Positions 1 to 11,677 are shown, counted from the first letter of the stretch. The stretch: DNA of 64,000 bases from Asterias amurensis (GCF_032118995.1 NC_092651.1:18150349-18214348); one strand, 5' to 3'. Notes: generated from the letters alone by a model not told the origin. Numbers and translations: made by a program.

Positions 1-11
1 CAATGTGTTTC

Positions 12-360
12 TTAAAGGCAGTGGACACATTGGTAATTACTCAAAATTATTATGAGCATAAAACCTTACTTTAACGAGTAATGGGAAGAGGTGGATAGTA
101 TAAAATATTGTGAGAAACAGCTCCCTCTGAAGTGACATAGTTTTGAGAAAGAAGTATTTTCCACGAATTTGATTTCGAGGCACCTCAGATTTAGAATTTG
201 AGGTCTCGAAAGCAAGCATCTGAAAGCACACAACTTCGTGTGACAAGGGTGTTATTTCTTTTATTAATACATCACGCAATTTCGACGACCAATTGAGCTA
301 TTTTATGCATATGGTGAGATACAACAACTGTGAATAACCAACAGTGTCCATCGTCTTTAA
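12..360 (+). mobile_element. A-type MITE, TTAA ends, inside unit 1
   Basis: Starts TTAAAGGCAGTGGACAC and ends GTGTCCATCGTCTTTAA, so it has near-perfect terminal inverted repeats with TTAA at both ends. The TTAA may be a target duplication, as in piggyBac-type elements, or part of the TIR; the superfamily is inferred. The centre is an interrupted palindrome (CACCTCAGATTTAGAATTTG then AGGTCTCG). It has no coding capacity. The same family recurs about ten more times singly in the window and several times in every macrosatellite unit. Confidence 0.8.
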
Positions 361-1365
361 AGAGACACATTACTTTTGGAATGAGCACTTTTGGCCTTAA
401 AACAAGCAGTTGTTAAATGATTCACTCATTGATGCCTCAAAATTGTGTGATTTATCTTTAACTTTGTCAACTATAGTTCTAACAGTTTTGCATTTTGTTG
501 AGACAATTTGTGGACACCACAAAATTGTAAACTATTTTAGTTCACAAAGTAAGAGGAAAACCACACAGTTTGAGGCACTACTTTTAGATAATGTTTCCAA
601 CAAGATTTATGTCATTTCAACACTTTCAAGGCCCTAAATCACCCAGTCTAAAATCAATGCGTCTCTTTAAGAAGGTTTTGACATTGTTAAGTTGAATTAC
701 CACATGCTTTAAGAGACACATTACATTTGGATTGTGGGCTTTGGGCAACGAGCAGTTGTTTTGCAATGAATATTGTTGGAAAGATCCTTTAAAAGTAGAT
801 TAAAATGATTCACTCAAAAATGTTTGGTTTTTACATTTACTTTGTGAACTAACATGGTCCGACAGTGGCATTTTGTTGAGGCAAATATGGGACACCTCCT
901 TTAAAGTTCACAAAGTAAAAGGAAAAACTCATAGTTTTGAGGCACATTAGTGTCAATAATCTTATGTGACATTAAAACATCCAACTAGATTCCTGTTTAA
1001 ACAAACGCTTCATAGCCCAAAGTGCCAATTCTAAAAGCAATGTGGATAGCTCAAAGACGCATTGCATTTGGAAGGGGCATTTGGGCTTTAGATAGTGCTT
1101 GCTAGAAAACTAGAAATTTTAATTTCTGATTTCCTAGCAAGCACTATTAATAAACCACACAAATATACCAGGAATCTGTGTGGTTACCTTTTTTAAAGTT
1201 TTGAAAAACAATTTTTGCAGACCATTAGTTCACAAGGTAAAAAGAAATTCACACAGATTTGAGCACATGAGTGTAAATAGTTTGTAGCCCTACTTCTTAG
1301 AACATGTTCCACCCAGATTATCATTATAACAAACGCTTTTGTTGCCCAAATTGGCAAATGTTGAA
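361..1365. repeat. B-type palindromic modules (three in a row) in unit 1
   Basis: Three related modules begin with versions of AGACACATTGCATTTGGA at about 363, 711 and 1057. They end with AACAAACGCTTCATAGCCCA-like sequence followed by AAAAGCAATGTG, the approximate reverse complement of the start. Inner arms pair as well (TTTACTTTGTGAACTA against TTCACAAAGTAAAAGGAAAA). The third module carries a stem at about 1097-1145 (AGTGCTTGCTAG ... CTAGCAAGCACT). They look like decayed MITEs. No superfamily is assigned. Confidence 0.65.
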
Positions 1366-1376
1366 TTACCTTACAC

Positions 1377-1601
1377 TTAAAGACACTGGACACTATTGGT
1401 AATTGTCAAAGACCAGTCTTCTCACTTGATGTATCTCAATTGGTCGTAGAAGTTGAGAGATAATTATGAAAGAAAAAACACCCTTGTGACACGAATTTGC
1501 TTTCTCACAATGATCAACCTCTCCCCATTACTCATAACCAAGTTAGGGTGTTACGCTATTAATTACTTTGAGTAATTACCAATAGTGTCCACTGCCTTTA
1601 A
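1377..1601 (-). mobile_element. A-type MITE, reverse, centre deleted
   Basis: Bounded by TTAAAGACACTGGACAC and GTGTCCACTGCCTTTAA. Arm order is the reverse of the copy at 12-360. It is 225 bp against about 350 bp elsewhere, because the sequence jumps at about 1511 from GAATTTGCTTTC straight to TCACAATGATCAACCTC, removing the palindromic centre. Confidence 0.75.
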
Positions 1602-1755
1602 AGGGACATTTCTTTTGGATTGCGCTTTTTGCTTTTGGAGTGAGTAATGTGGGCTTTAGAATGTGCTTTCTATGGAATGAATTTGGTTGGGATGATTCAA
1701 CATTAGAAAATGGTGAGCCACACAATTTTACCTGAAAATTTGTTGTTTTTTTTCA

Positions 1756-2093
1756 GTTTTTGTTTACTTATGATTTTTTTTTTTTGAAACTTTGATTTTT
1801 GCAGTACTTTGATAACATCCTCTAGTTTATAACTCCTGAATTCATGAGAAAGCTGGCAATGGATTGCCTCCTCATTGGATGAGACTGAAAGAGAACAAGT
1901 GAGGGTGTGTGACTCCACTATAGCGATGGCTTAAATAGCAATTTGAGGATGAGGCGGCCATGGACGCAAGTATACGCCGGATGGTGGTGGGAGAGACCAG
2001 GCATTGATGGCCAAAAGTTAACCTGGATCGATCTTCCAACACAGTTTAATAGTAAGTTGTTGGGTCAAAATTAGTTCATGTTGGTAATGTCTC
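1756..2093. repeat. Unclassified module of the macrosatellite unit
   Basis: A stretch with no inverted-repeat structure, present in all five full or partial units that reach it (also about 5010, 8300, 58346 and 61630). It starts with a T-run and TTTGATTTTTGCAG, which resembles a splice acceptor, and includes GATGAGGCGGCCATGGACGC. A minus-strand open frame of 84-88 codons exists in the 5.2 kb and 58.5 kb copies only; the others carry GACTCCACTAT instead of GACTCACTAT and are frameshifted. It could be captured host or transposon sequence. I do not recognise the protein. Confidence 0.5.
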
Positions 2094-2428
2094 TATAAAG
2101 GCACTGGACACTGTAAGTAATTACTCAAAGTAATTATTAGCATAAAACCTTTAATGAGTATGGAGAGCTGTTTGATAGTACAAAGCATTGTGAGAAACAG
2201 TTCCTGCTGAAAGAAAGTAGTTTTTGAGAAAGATGTAATTTCTCACTGGAATATTTGAATCAAGCATCTGAAAGCACACAAGTTGTGCGACAAGGGCACT
2301 TTTTTCTTCCATTATTCTCTTGCAACTTTTACGACCAATTGAACTCAAATTTTCACAGGTTTGTTACTTTATGCACCAAGTGAGACGACTGGTCTTTGAC
2401 ATTTACCAATAGGGTCCAGTGCCTTTAG
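2094..2428 (+). mobile_element. A-type MITE with decayed ends
   Basis: Begins TATAAAGGCACTGGACACTG and ends GGGTCCAGTGCCTTTAGAG, so the TTAA ends have mutated. The arms are recognisable (GCATAAAACC, AAGCATCTGAAAGCACACAA, ACAGGTTTGTTACTTTATGC), but the centre is reduced in this copy. The same copy at 5350-5700 and 58690-59040 keeps a little more of it (TTGATTTTCAGGGCGAAATC). Confidence 0.7.
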
Positions 2429-2702
2429 AGACATTACCATCAACAGTTTTCATGTTACTCAAAAATTTGTGTCAACTTTTGCCAAATGCAATTCACAAAT
2501 GCTTTTGAGTGAAGCAGCAAAATTAAAAATGACGATGCACACAAAAATACATGGAAATTTTGTTTTTCCTTACTATTGAACTAACACCAATTTTGTCAAA
2601 GCATAATTTGGTACTCAAAATGGTGGACCATTTAAGTTTACACAATAAAAGGAACACCACATACTTTTGATGATAAACCACTGTCAATAAATATACACAA
2701 TT

Positions 2703-3082
2703 TTAAAGACAATGGACACTATTGGTCAAAGACTAGTCTTCTCACTTGGTGTATCTCAACATATGCATAAAATAACAAACCTGTGACAATTTGAGCCAAA
2801 TCGGTCATCAAAGTTGCGAGACAATAATGAAAAAAAAACACGCTTGTCACACGAAGTTGTGTGCTTTCAGATGCTTGATTTTGAGACCTCAAATTCTGAA
2901 TCTGAGGTCTCAAAATCAAACTCGTGGAAAATTTACTTCTTTCTCGAAAACTACGTTACTTCAGAGGGAGCCGTTTCTCACAGTGTTTTATACTACCAAT
3001 CTCTCTCCATTACTTGTTACCAAGTAAGGTTTTATGCTAACAATTATTTTGAGTAATTACCAATAGTGCCCACTGCCTTTAA
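2703..3082 (-). mobile_element. A-type MITE, reverse, near full length
   Basis: Bounded by TTAAAGACAATGGACAC and GTGCCCACTGCCTTTAA, about 380 bp. It shows the usual centre GAGACCTCAAATTCTGAATC followed by TGAGGTCTC. It sits inside a B-like module, whose left part is at 2431-2700 and whose tail is at 3084-3155, so the A copy probably inserted into it before the unit was amplified. Confidence 0.78.
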
Positions 3083-3149
3083 ATTATGTTTTCAACCAGA
3101 TTTATGTCTTTCAAAAAACGTTCCTAGCCCAAATCACCAACCCTAAAAG

Positions 3150-6100
3150 CAATGTGTTTCTTAAAGGCAGTGGACACATTGGTAATTACTCAAAATTATT
3201 ATGAGCATAAAACCTTACTTTAACGAGTAATGGGAAGAGGTGGATAGTATAAAATATTGTGAGAAACAGCTCCCTCTGAAGTGATGTAGTTTCGAGAAAG
3301 AAGTAATTTTCCACGAATTTGATTTCGAGGCACCTCAGATTTAGAATTTGAGGTCTCGAAAGCAAGCATCTGAAAGCACACAACTTCGTGTGACAAGGGT
3401 GTTATTTCTTTTATTAATACATCACGCAATTTCGACGACCAATTGAGCTATTTTATGCATATGGTGAGATACAACAACTGTGAATAACCAACAGTGTCCA
3501 TTGTCTTTAAAGAGACACATTGCATTTGGAATGAGCACTTTTGGCCTTAAAACAAGCAGTTGTTAAATGATTCACTCATTGATGCCTCAAAATTGTGTGA
3601 TTTATCTTTAACTTTGTCAACTATAGTTTTAACAGTTTTGCATTTTGTTGAGACAATTTGTGGACACCACAAAATTGTAAACTATTTTAGTTCACAAAGT
3701 AAAAGGAAAACCACACAGTTTGAGGCACTACTTTTAGATAATGTTTCCAACAAGATTTATGTCATTTCAACACTTTCAAGGCCCTAAATCACCCAGTCTA
3801 AAATCAATGCGTCTCTTTAAGAAGGTTTTGACATTGTTAAGTTGAATTACCACATGCTTTAAGAGACACATTACATTTGGATTGTGGGCTTTGGGCAACG
3901 AGCAGTTGTTTTGCAATGAATATTGTTGGAAAGATCCTTTAAAAGTAGATTAAAATGATTCACTCAAAAATGTTTGGTTTTTACATTTACTTTGTGAACT
4001 AACATGGTCCGACAGTGGCATTTTGTTGAGGCAAATATGGGACACCTCCTTTAAAGTTCACAAAGTAAAAGGAAAAACTCATAGTTTTGAGGCACATTAG
4101 TGTCAATAATCTTATATGACATTAAAACATCCAACTAGATTTCTGTTGAAACAAATGCTTCATAGCCCAAAGTGCCAATTCTAAAAGCAATGTGGATAGC
4201 TCAAAGACACATTTCATTTGGAAGGGGCGTTTGGGCTTTAGATAGTGCTTGCTAGGAAACTAGAAATTTTAATTTCTGATTTGCTAGCAAGCACTATTAA
4301 TAAACTACACAAATATACCAGGCATCTGTGTGGTTAACTTTTTTTAGTTTTGAAGAACAATTTTTGCAGACCATAGTTCACAAGGTAAAAAGAAATCCAC
4401 ACAGATTTGAGCACATTAGTGTAAATAGTTTGTAGCCCTACTTCTTTGAACAGGTTCCACCCAGATTCACATTATAACAAACGCTTTTGTTGCCCAAATT
4501 GGCAAATGTTGAATTACCTTACACTTAAAGACACTGGACACTGTTGGTAATTGTCAAAGACCAGTCTTCTCACTTGATGTATCTCAATCAGTCGTAGAAG
4601 TTGAGAGATGATTATGAAAGAAAAAACACCCTTGTGACATGAATTTGCTTTCAGTTGTTTGATTTGAGACCTCAAAATTCTATTTTTGAGGTCTCAAAAC
4701 TAAACTTGTAAAAAACATCTCGAAAACAACGTCACTTCAGAGGGAGCCATTTCTCATAATGTTCTATACTATCAACCTCTCCCCATTACTCATAACCAAG
4801 TTAGGGTGTCACGCTATTAATTACTTTGAGTAATTACCAATAGTGTCCACTGCCTTTAAAGGGACATTGCTTTTGGATTGCGCTTTTTGCTTTTGGAGTG
4901 GGTAATTTGGGCTTTAGAATGTGCTCTCTATGGAATGAATTTGGTTGGGATGATTCAACATTAGAAAATGGTGAGCCACACAATTATACCTGAAAATTTA
5001 CTGGTTTTTTCAGTCTTTATTTACTTTTGATTTTTTTTTTTTTTACTTTGATTTTTGCAGAACTTTGATAACATCCTCTAGTTTATAACTCCTGAATTCA
5101 TGAGAAAGCTGGCAGTGGATTGCCTCCTCATTGGATGAGACTGAAAGAGAACAAGTGAGGGTGTGCGACTCACTATAGCGATGGCTTAAATAGCAATTTG
5201 AGGATGAGGCGGCCATGGACGCAAGTTTACGCCGGATGGTAGTGGGGGAGACCAGGCATTGATGGCCAAAAGTTAACCTGGATCGATCTTCCAACACAGT
5301 TTAATAGTAAGTTGTTGGGTCAAAATTAGTTCATATTGGTAATGTCTCTATAAAGGCACTGGACACTGTAAGTAATTACTCAAAGTAAGTATTAGCATAA
5401 AGCCTTACTTAGTAATGGAGAGCTGTTTGATAGTACAAAGCGTTGTGAGAAACAGCTCTTGCTGAAAGAAAGTAGTTTTTGAGAAAGATGTAATTTCTCA
5501 CTGGAATATTTGAATTTGATTTTCAGGGCGAAATCAAGCATCTGAAAGCACACAAGTTGTGCGACAAGGGCACTTTTTTCTTCCATTATTCTCTTGAAAC
5601 TTTTACGACCAATTGAACTCAAATTTTGCACAGGTTTGTTACTTTATGCACCAAGTGAGACGACTGGTCTTTGACATTTACCAATAGGGTCCAGTGCCTT
5701 TAGAGACATTACCATCATCAGTTTTCATGTTACTCAAATATTTGTGTCAACTTTTGCCAAATGCAATTCACAAATGCTTTTGAGCGAAGCAGCAAAATTA
5801 AAAATGACGATGCACACAAAAATACATGGAAATTTTGTCTTTCCTTACTCTTGAACTAACACCAATTTTGTCAAAGCAAATTTGGTACTTCTCAAAATGG
5901 CGGACCATTTAAGTTTACACAATAAAAGGAACACCACATACTTTTGATGATAAACCACTGTAAATAAATATGAACTACTTTTAAAGGCAATGGACACTAT
6001 TGGTCAAAGACTAGTCTTCTCACTTGGTGTATCTCAACATATGCATAAAATAACAAACCTGTGACAATTTGAGCCAAATCGGTCATCAAAGTTGCGAGAC

Positions 6101-6427
6101 AATAATGAAAAAAAAACACGCTTGTCACACGTAGTTGTGTGCTTTCAGATGCTTGATTTCGAGACCTCAAATTCTGAATCTGAGGTCTCAAAATCAAACT
6201 CGTGGAAAATTTACTTCTTTCTCGAAAACTACGTTACTTCAGAGGGAGCCGTTTCTCACAGTGTTTTATACTACCAATCTCTCTCCATTACTTGTTACCA
6301 AGTAAGGTTTTATGCTAACAATTATTTTGAGTAATTACCAATAGTGCCCACTGCCTTTAAATTGTGTTTTCAACCAGATTTATGTCTTTCAAAAAACGTT
6401 CCTAGCCCAAATCAACAACCCTAAAAG
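3150..6427. repeat. Macrosatellite unit 2 (3278 bp)
   Basis: Second tandem unit, near identical to unit 1 by eye and with the same module order. It keeps the full reverse A copy near 4526-4860, including the centre (GAGACCTCA ... GAGGTCTC) that unit 1 has lost. Its unclassified module (about 5010-5330) contains an 84-codon open frame on the minus strand (5043-5297). This frame is broken by a single extra C in other units, so I read it as non-coding. Confidence 0.9.
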
Positions 6428-8599
6428 CAATGTGTTTCTTAAAGGCAGTGGACACATTGGTAATTGCTCAAAATTATTATGAGCTAAAAACCCTTACTTT
6501 GTAACGAGTAATGGGAAGAGGTGGATAGTATAAAATATTGTGAGAAACAGCTCCCTCTGAAGTGACATAGTTTCGAGAAAGAAGTATTTTCCACGAATTT
6601 GATTTCAAGGCACCTCAGATTTAGAATTTGAGGTCTCGAAAGCAAGCATCTGAAAGCACACAACTTCGTGTGACAAGGGTGTTATTTCTTTTATTAATAC
6701 ATCACGCAACTTCGACGACCAATTGAGCTATTTTATGCACATGGTGAGATACAACAACTGTGAATAACCAACAGTGTCCATTGTTTTTAAAGAGACACTT
6801 TGCTTTTGGAATGAGCACTTTTGGCCTTAAAACAAGCAGTTGTTAAATGATTCACTCATTGATGCCTCAAAATTGTGTGATTTATCTTTAACTTTGTCAA
6901 CTATAGTTCTAACAGTTTTGCATTTTGTTGAGACAATTTGTGGACACCACAAAATTGTAAACTATTTTAGTTCACAAAGTAAGAGGAAAACCACACAGTT
7001 TGAGGCACTACTTTTAGATAATGTTTCCAACAAGATTTATGTCATTTCAACACTTTCAAGGCCCTAAATCACCCAGTCTAAAATCAATGCGTCTCTTTAA
7101 GAAGGTTTTGACATTGTTAAGTTGAATTACCACATGCTTTAAGAGACACATTACATTTGGATTGTGGGCTTTGGGCAACGAGCAGTTGTTTTGCAATGAA
7201 TATTGTTGGAAAGATCCTTTAAAAGTAGATTAAAATGATTCACTCAAAAATGTTTGGTTTTTACATTTACTTTGTGAACTAACATGGTCCGACAGTGGCA
7301 TTTTGTTGAGGCAAATATGGGACACCTCCTTTAAAGTTCACAAAGTAAAAGGAAAAACTCATAGTTTTGAGGCACATTAGTGTCAATAATCTTATATGAC
7401 ATTAAAACATCCAACTAGATTTCTGTTGAAACAAACGCTTCATAGCCCAAAGTGCCAATTCTAAAAGCAATGTGGATAGCTCAAAGACGCATTGCATTTG
7501 GAAGGGGCATTTGGGCTTTAGAAAACTAGCATTTGCTTGCTAGAAAACTAGAAATTTTAATTTCTGATTTCCTAGCAAGCACTATTAATAAACCACACAA
7601 ATATACCAGGAATCTGTGTGGTTACCTTTTTTAAAGTTTTGAAAAACAATTTTTGCAGACCATTAGTTCACAAGGTAAAAAGAAATTCACACAGATTTGA
7701 GCACATTAGTGTAAATAGTTTGTAGCCCTACTTCTTAGAACATGTTCCACCCAGATTCACATTATAACAAACGCTTTTGTTGCCCAAATTGGCAAATGTT
7801 GAATTACCTTACACTTAAAGACTCTGGACACTATTGGTAATTGTCAAAGACCAGTCTTCTCACTTGATGTATCTCAGTTGGTCGTAGAAGTTTAGAGATA
7901 ACTATGAAAGAAAAAACACCCTTGTGACATGAATTTGCTTTCAGTTGTTTGATTTGAGACCTCAAAATTCTATTTTTGAGGTCTCAAAACCAAACTTGTA
8001 AAAAACATCTCGAAAACAACGTCACTTCAGAGGGAACCGTTTCTCACAATGTTGTATACTATCAACCTCTCCCCATTACTCATTACCAAGTTAGGGTGTT
8101 ATGCTATTAATTACTTTGAGTAATTACCAATAGTGTCCACTGCCTTTAAAGGGATATTTCTTTTGGATTGCGCTTTTTGCTTTTGGAGTGGGTAATTTGG
8201 GCTTTAGAATGTGCTCTCTATGGAATGAATTTGGTTGGGATGATTCAACATTAGAAAATGGTGAGCCACACAATTATACCTGAAAATTTACTGGTGTTTT
8301 CAGTCTTTGTTTACTTTTGATTTTTTTTTTTTTAAACTTTGATTTTTGCAGAACTTTGATAACATCCTCTAGTTTATAACTCCTGAATTCATGAGAAAGC
8401 TGGCAATGGATTGCCTCCTCATTGGATGAGACTGAAAGAGAACAAGCGAGGGTGTGCGACTCCACTATAGAGATGGCTTAAATAGCAATTTGAGGATGAG
8501 GCGGCCATGGACGCAAGTATACGCCGGATGTTGGTGTGTTTTCAACCAGATTTATGTCTTTAAAAAAACGTTCCTAGCCCAAATCACCAACCCTAAAAG
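6428..8599. repeat. Macrosatellite unit 3 with about 1.1 kb internal deletion
   Basis: Third unit, 2172 bp. The sequence runs as in units 1 and 2 up to the unclassified module. At about 8534 it jumps from CGCCGGATGTTGGTG directly to TGTTTTCAACCAG, which belongs near the end of the unit. This removes about 1.1 kb holding two A copies and a B half. The B3 hairpin here also has a small rearrangement (GAAAACTAGCATTTGCTTGCT at about 7521). Confidence 0.88.
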
Positions 8600-9468
8600 C
8601 AATGTGTTTCTTAAAGGCAGTGGACACATTGGTAATTACTCAAAATTATTATGAGCTAAAAACCCTTACTTTGTAACGAGTAATGGGAAGAGGTGGATAG
8701 TATAAAATATTGTGAGAAACAGCTCCCTCTGAAGTGACATAGTTTCGAGAAAGAAGTATTTTCCACGAATTTGATTTCGAGGCACCTCAGATTTAGAATT
8801 TGAGGTCTCGAAAGCAAGCATCTGAAAGCACACAACTTCGTGTGACAAGGGTGTTATTTCTTTTATTAATACATCACGCAATTTCGACGACCAATTGAGC
8901 TATTTTATGCATATGGTGAGATACAACAACTGTGAATAACCAACAGTGTCCATTGTCTTTAAAGAGACACATTGCATTTGGAATGAGCACTTTTGGCCTT
9001 AAAACAAGCAGTTGTTAAATGATTCACTCATTGATGCCTCAAAATTGTGTGATTTATCTTTAACTTTGTCAACTATAGTTCTAACAGTTTTGCATTTTGT
9101 TGAGACAATTTGTGGACACCACAAAATTGTGAACCATTAAATTTAGTTCACAAAGTAAGAGGAAAACCACACAGTATTGAGGCACTACTTTTAGATTATG
9201 TTTCCTACAAGATTTCAAAGCCCAAATCACCCAATCTTAAATCAATGCGTTTCTTTAAGAAGGTTTTGACATTTTTATGTTGAATTACCTCACATGCTTT
9301 AAGAGACACATTGCATTTGGATTGTGGGCTTTGGGCAACGAGCAGTTGTTTTGCAATGAATATTGTTGGAAAGATCCTTTAAAAGTAGATTAAAATGATT
9401 CACTCAAAAATGTGTGGTTTTTACATTTACTTTGTGAACTAACATGGTCCGACAGTGGCATTTTGTTG
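8600..9468. repeat. Macrosatellite unit 4, truncated array edge
   Basis: Last partial unit of the left block. It follows unit 1 to about phase 880 and stops in a B module at TGGCATTTTGTTGA, where unrelated sequence begins. From about 9126 it is visibly more diverged than the inner units (extra bases near 9135, changes near 9190-9300). This is what is expected at the edge of a tandem array, where homogenisation is weaker. Confidence 0.85.
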
Positions 9469-9806
9469 AATGGGATTACTCTATGATTGGTTTTTGGATA
9501 AGAACGTTGATAGTTTGCTATTTTATAGTTTGTGTTCTTGAATGAAGATAAACCAAGCACATGTGTGGTTTTTACCGACTTAAAAACTGCTGTTTTTCAG
9601 CGTGAATCGCCAGTGACGGCGTGGGGGCTAGTGTTGCATAGTGACCCATCAAAACACGTTCTGCTAATTACGGTGCACACAATATAGGGGGATGTGGCTA
9701 TAGTTTTATAGCTATGAAGTTTGTTTAGTTGGTTTGACTTCATTATATTGATTTTCAGGCAGTAATAGAATATTAATGAGGTTGTTTGTTGTTGTATGTA
9801 TAGTTG
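9469..9806. other. No gene seen; sequence flanking the macrosatellite
   Basis: AT-rich sequence with no sustained open frame and no repeat that I can place. It begins abruptly at the broken edge of the array. Confidence 0.5.
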
Positions 9807-10178
9807 TTAAAGCCATTGGACCCTTTCGGTTCAGACAAAAATAAAAAGGTTCACAGATTTACAAATAACTTACAGGGTTTACAGAAGGCAGTGGTGAAAG
9901 ACTTCTCTTGAATTATTATTCAATGAAATGCTTTACTTTTTGAGAAAACAGCAAAACATTATTAATTCTCGTTACGAGAATTACGGATTTATTTGAAACA
10001 CATGTCATGACACGGCGAAACGCGCGGAAACAAGGGTGGGTTTTTTCGTGTTTTCTCCCGACTCCGATGACCAATTGAGCCTAAATTTTCACAGGTTTGT
10101 TATTTGATATAGAAGTTGTGGTACACAAAGTGTGGGCCTTGGAAAACACTGTTTACCGAAAGGGTCCAATGACTTTAA
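9807..10178. mobile_element. C-type MITE, TTAA ends, related to A
   Basis: 372 bp. TIRs are TTAAAGCCATTGGACCCTTT and the matching ATTGGACC-type end (...GGGTCCAATGACTTTAA), 23 of 24 bases paired when continued to CGGT. The right arm (CCGATGACCAATTGAGCC, TTTTCACAGGTTTGTTATTT) is clearly shared with the A family, but the ends and the centre (TTCTCGTTACGAGAA) differ. It is non-coding. Confidence 0.8.
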
Positions 10179-11378
10179 AATGAATTGGTATATTTTATTC
10201 TATTTGTTCTGGAGAAAAAAAATATTTATTTATTGTGGATGTCTGACAAATGATACTTTTGATAATGATGGGATAATGATCAATTGATGTGTCTCCTTGT
10301 TGATTATTTTCATAAAAGGTGTTATATTGTGAGGACTTGTGACAAGTGGGTTAACTTAATTAATATTTGTATACTATTTTATTATCTAGTAGTAGTACTC
10401 TAGCTAGGCCCTATATATAAAATAATGAAAGCCAGTCAACTCATAATTAATTTCAAATGCCAATATATTCGAATTTTCAGTGATCAGAATTGTCTGTAGG
10501 TGTGAATTAATTATACAGGGATATTTCAAAGATACTTGCAAGTAATTACTATTTTTTAAAGTACTAAAACTAAAGCCTTCAATAATAACAAATATTTTGT
10601 TTCATTCAGCAGGGAACGATATGTGAAAACCAGGAAATAATAACTGTAAAGCTGAAAAACGCGTTCCTGCTGGGTTTGTAACGGGAAATAACAAAATACT
10701 CTTTGAAAACTAGTCAGCACACTGTTCACACAAGGTAAATTTGTTTTTAATTAATTTGTTAATTATATTTTGGTCGTAAGCAAGTAAGTTTGCCACTAAT
10801 TTTGTTGTGCACTGTAGGCTGGGCGACTAGTTAAATGTACTACTATACTCGACAAGTCGCAAGTTGCGACTACGACACTAGTTGAGACTAATTTTTAATT
10901 CTCAAGCAGCGTGTGTTGATTGTGGCAATGTTTGCCGCAGGCGTAATGTAGTCAAGTTCAAGTTGAAAGGATTGAAGGATTGTGCCACTTAAGTCTGAGT
11001 AAATTATGTTGTCGTGAGTAGTCGTAAACAACACAATTGGTTCAGGTAGTCACAGCCTATAATTATTTGAAGTAGTCACGACTATGTTTTTAGTAGTCAT
11101 AGCGGCACGATCAACTTGGTAGTTGAAAAACAGTAGTCCCTACAAGTGCATTGCTTACAATTTTTTGCCTTATACTCAAATGTTACAGCCATACTGGCAA
11201 GCAAAAGATGTACGTATGCCTACTATGTAAGGCATATTATGTGCACAGTTCAGTGTATGCCTGTTGTTATAGTAGGCAAACCATAATACTATGATGTTAC
11301 TTCCAAATTTAAATTCCCTCCATAAGTTTGTTTTACTATTTGAATTTATAAACATATGAATGTTCTTTATATTTTTAG
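10179..11378. other. No gene seen
   Basis: AT-rich unique-looking DNA. Small perfect palindromes occur (GTCGCAAGTTGCGAC near 10856), and variants of AGTCG/AGTAGTC recur loosely between 10830 and 11150. I see nothing that supports a gene. Confidence 0.4.
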
Positions 11379-11507
11379 AAGGTGGTTCAAGCCCTGTTTA
11401 TGACACTCTTCTTGAACATTTCCTAGATGCCCTGTCTCCTCAAACCAAATTTGGAATCTATTGACATGAGTCAAACACAGACCCGTTGGCATCTGAAAGT
11501 GCAGCAG
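11379..11507 (+). CDS. Putative exon, unknown protein
   Basis: A plausible acceptor (TATATTTTTAG) precedes 11379 and a good donor (CAG|GTAAGA) follows 11507. One frame starts at an ATG at 11427 and runs 27 codons to the donor in phase 0 (ending WHLKVQQ). A second frame, from the acceptor, runs 27 codons (GGSSPVYDTLLEHFLDALSP...) to a TGA at about 11462. I recognise neither. This may be a UTR exon or a false splice pair. If the first frame is right, it joins in frame to the possible exon at 12086. Confidence 0.2.
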
Positions 11508-11655
11508 GTAAGACCCAGTTACTTCAAGTCAAGTTTACACTGGTGATATTAGGTGAAAATGTTTAAGTGTCAGTTTCACTGTCCAACTAAATTCAACTTG
11601 TGTTAACTCTCACAAAGGAGGAAGCATTTTATTTTGTTAACTTTTCATTGTAATA

Positions 11656-11677
11656 GCAATAATAATAATAATAACAG
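11656..11677. repeat. (AAT)n microsatellite
   Basis: A short run of AAT trinucleotides (AATAATAATAATAATAA). Confidence 0.8.

Larger units (their letters stand above)
1..3149. repeat. Macrosatellite unit 1 (3149 bp)
   Basis: First unit of a direct tandem array. Its opening motif AATGTGTTTCTTAAAGGCAG recurs at 3151, 6429 and 8601, and in the right-hand block at 59767 and 63021. Reading along the unit: A-type MITE (12-360, +), B-type modules (361 to about 1365), A in reverse (1377-1601), B-like left half, an unclassified module (about 1756-2093), A (about 2094-2428), B-like DNA, A in reverse (2703-3082), and a B tail. The unit is 129 bp shorter than unit 2 because the reverse A copy at 1377-1601 lacks its central palindrome; the join is at about 1511. 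No coding function is evident; the short open frames lie inside the repeats. Confidence 0.9.

Noticed and set aside
410..637. 75-codon frame (MLNDSLIDASKLCDLSLTLS...) conserved in several units.
   Set aside because: It lies within a palindromic B module. Conservation reflects near identity of the tandem units, and no start context or homology supports a gene.
2814..3056. 80-codon frame (MRDNNEKKTRLSHEVVCFQM...) and its reverse-strand counterpart in A elements.
   Set aside because: A-type MITEs are hairpins, so mirror frames (SHEVVCFQML...) appear on both strands in every copy, with no coding constraint.
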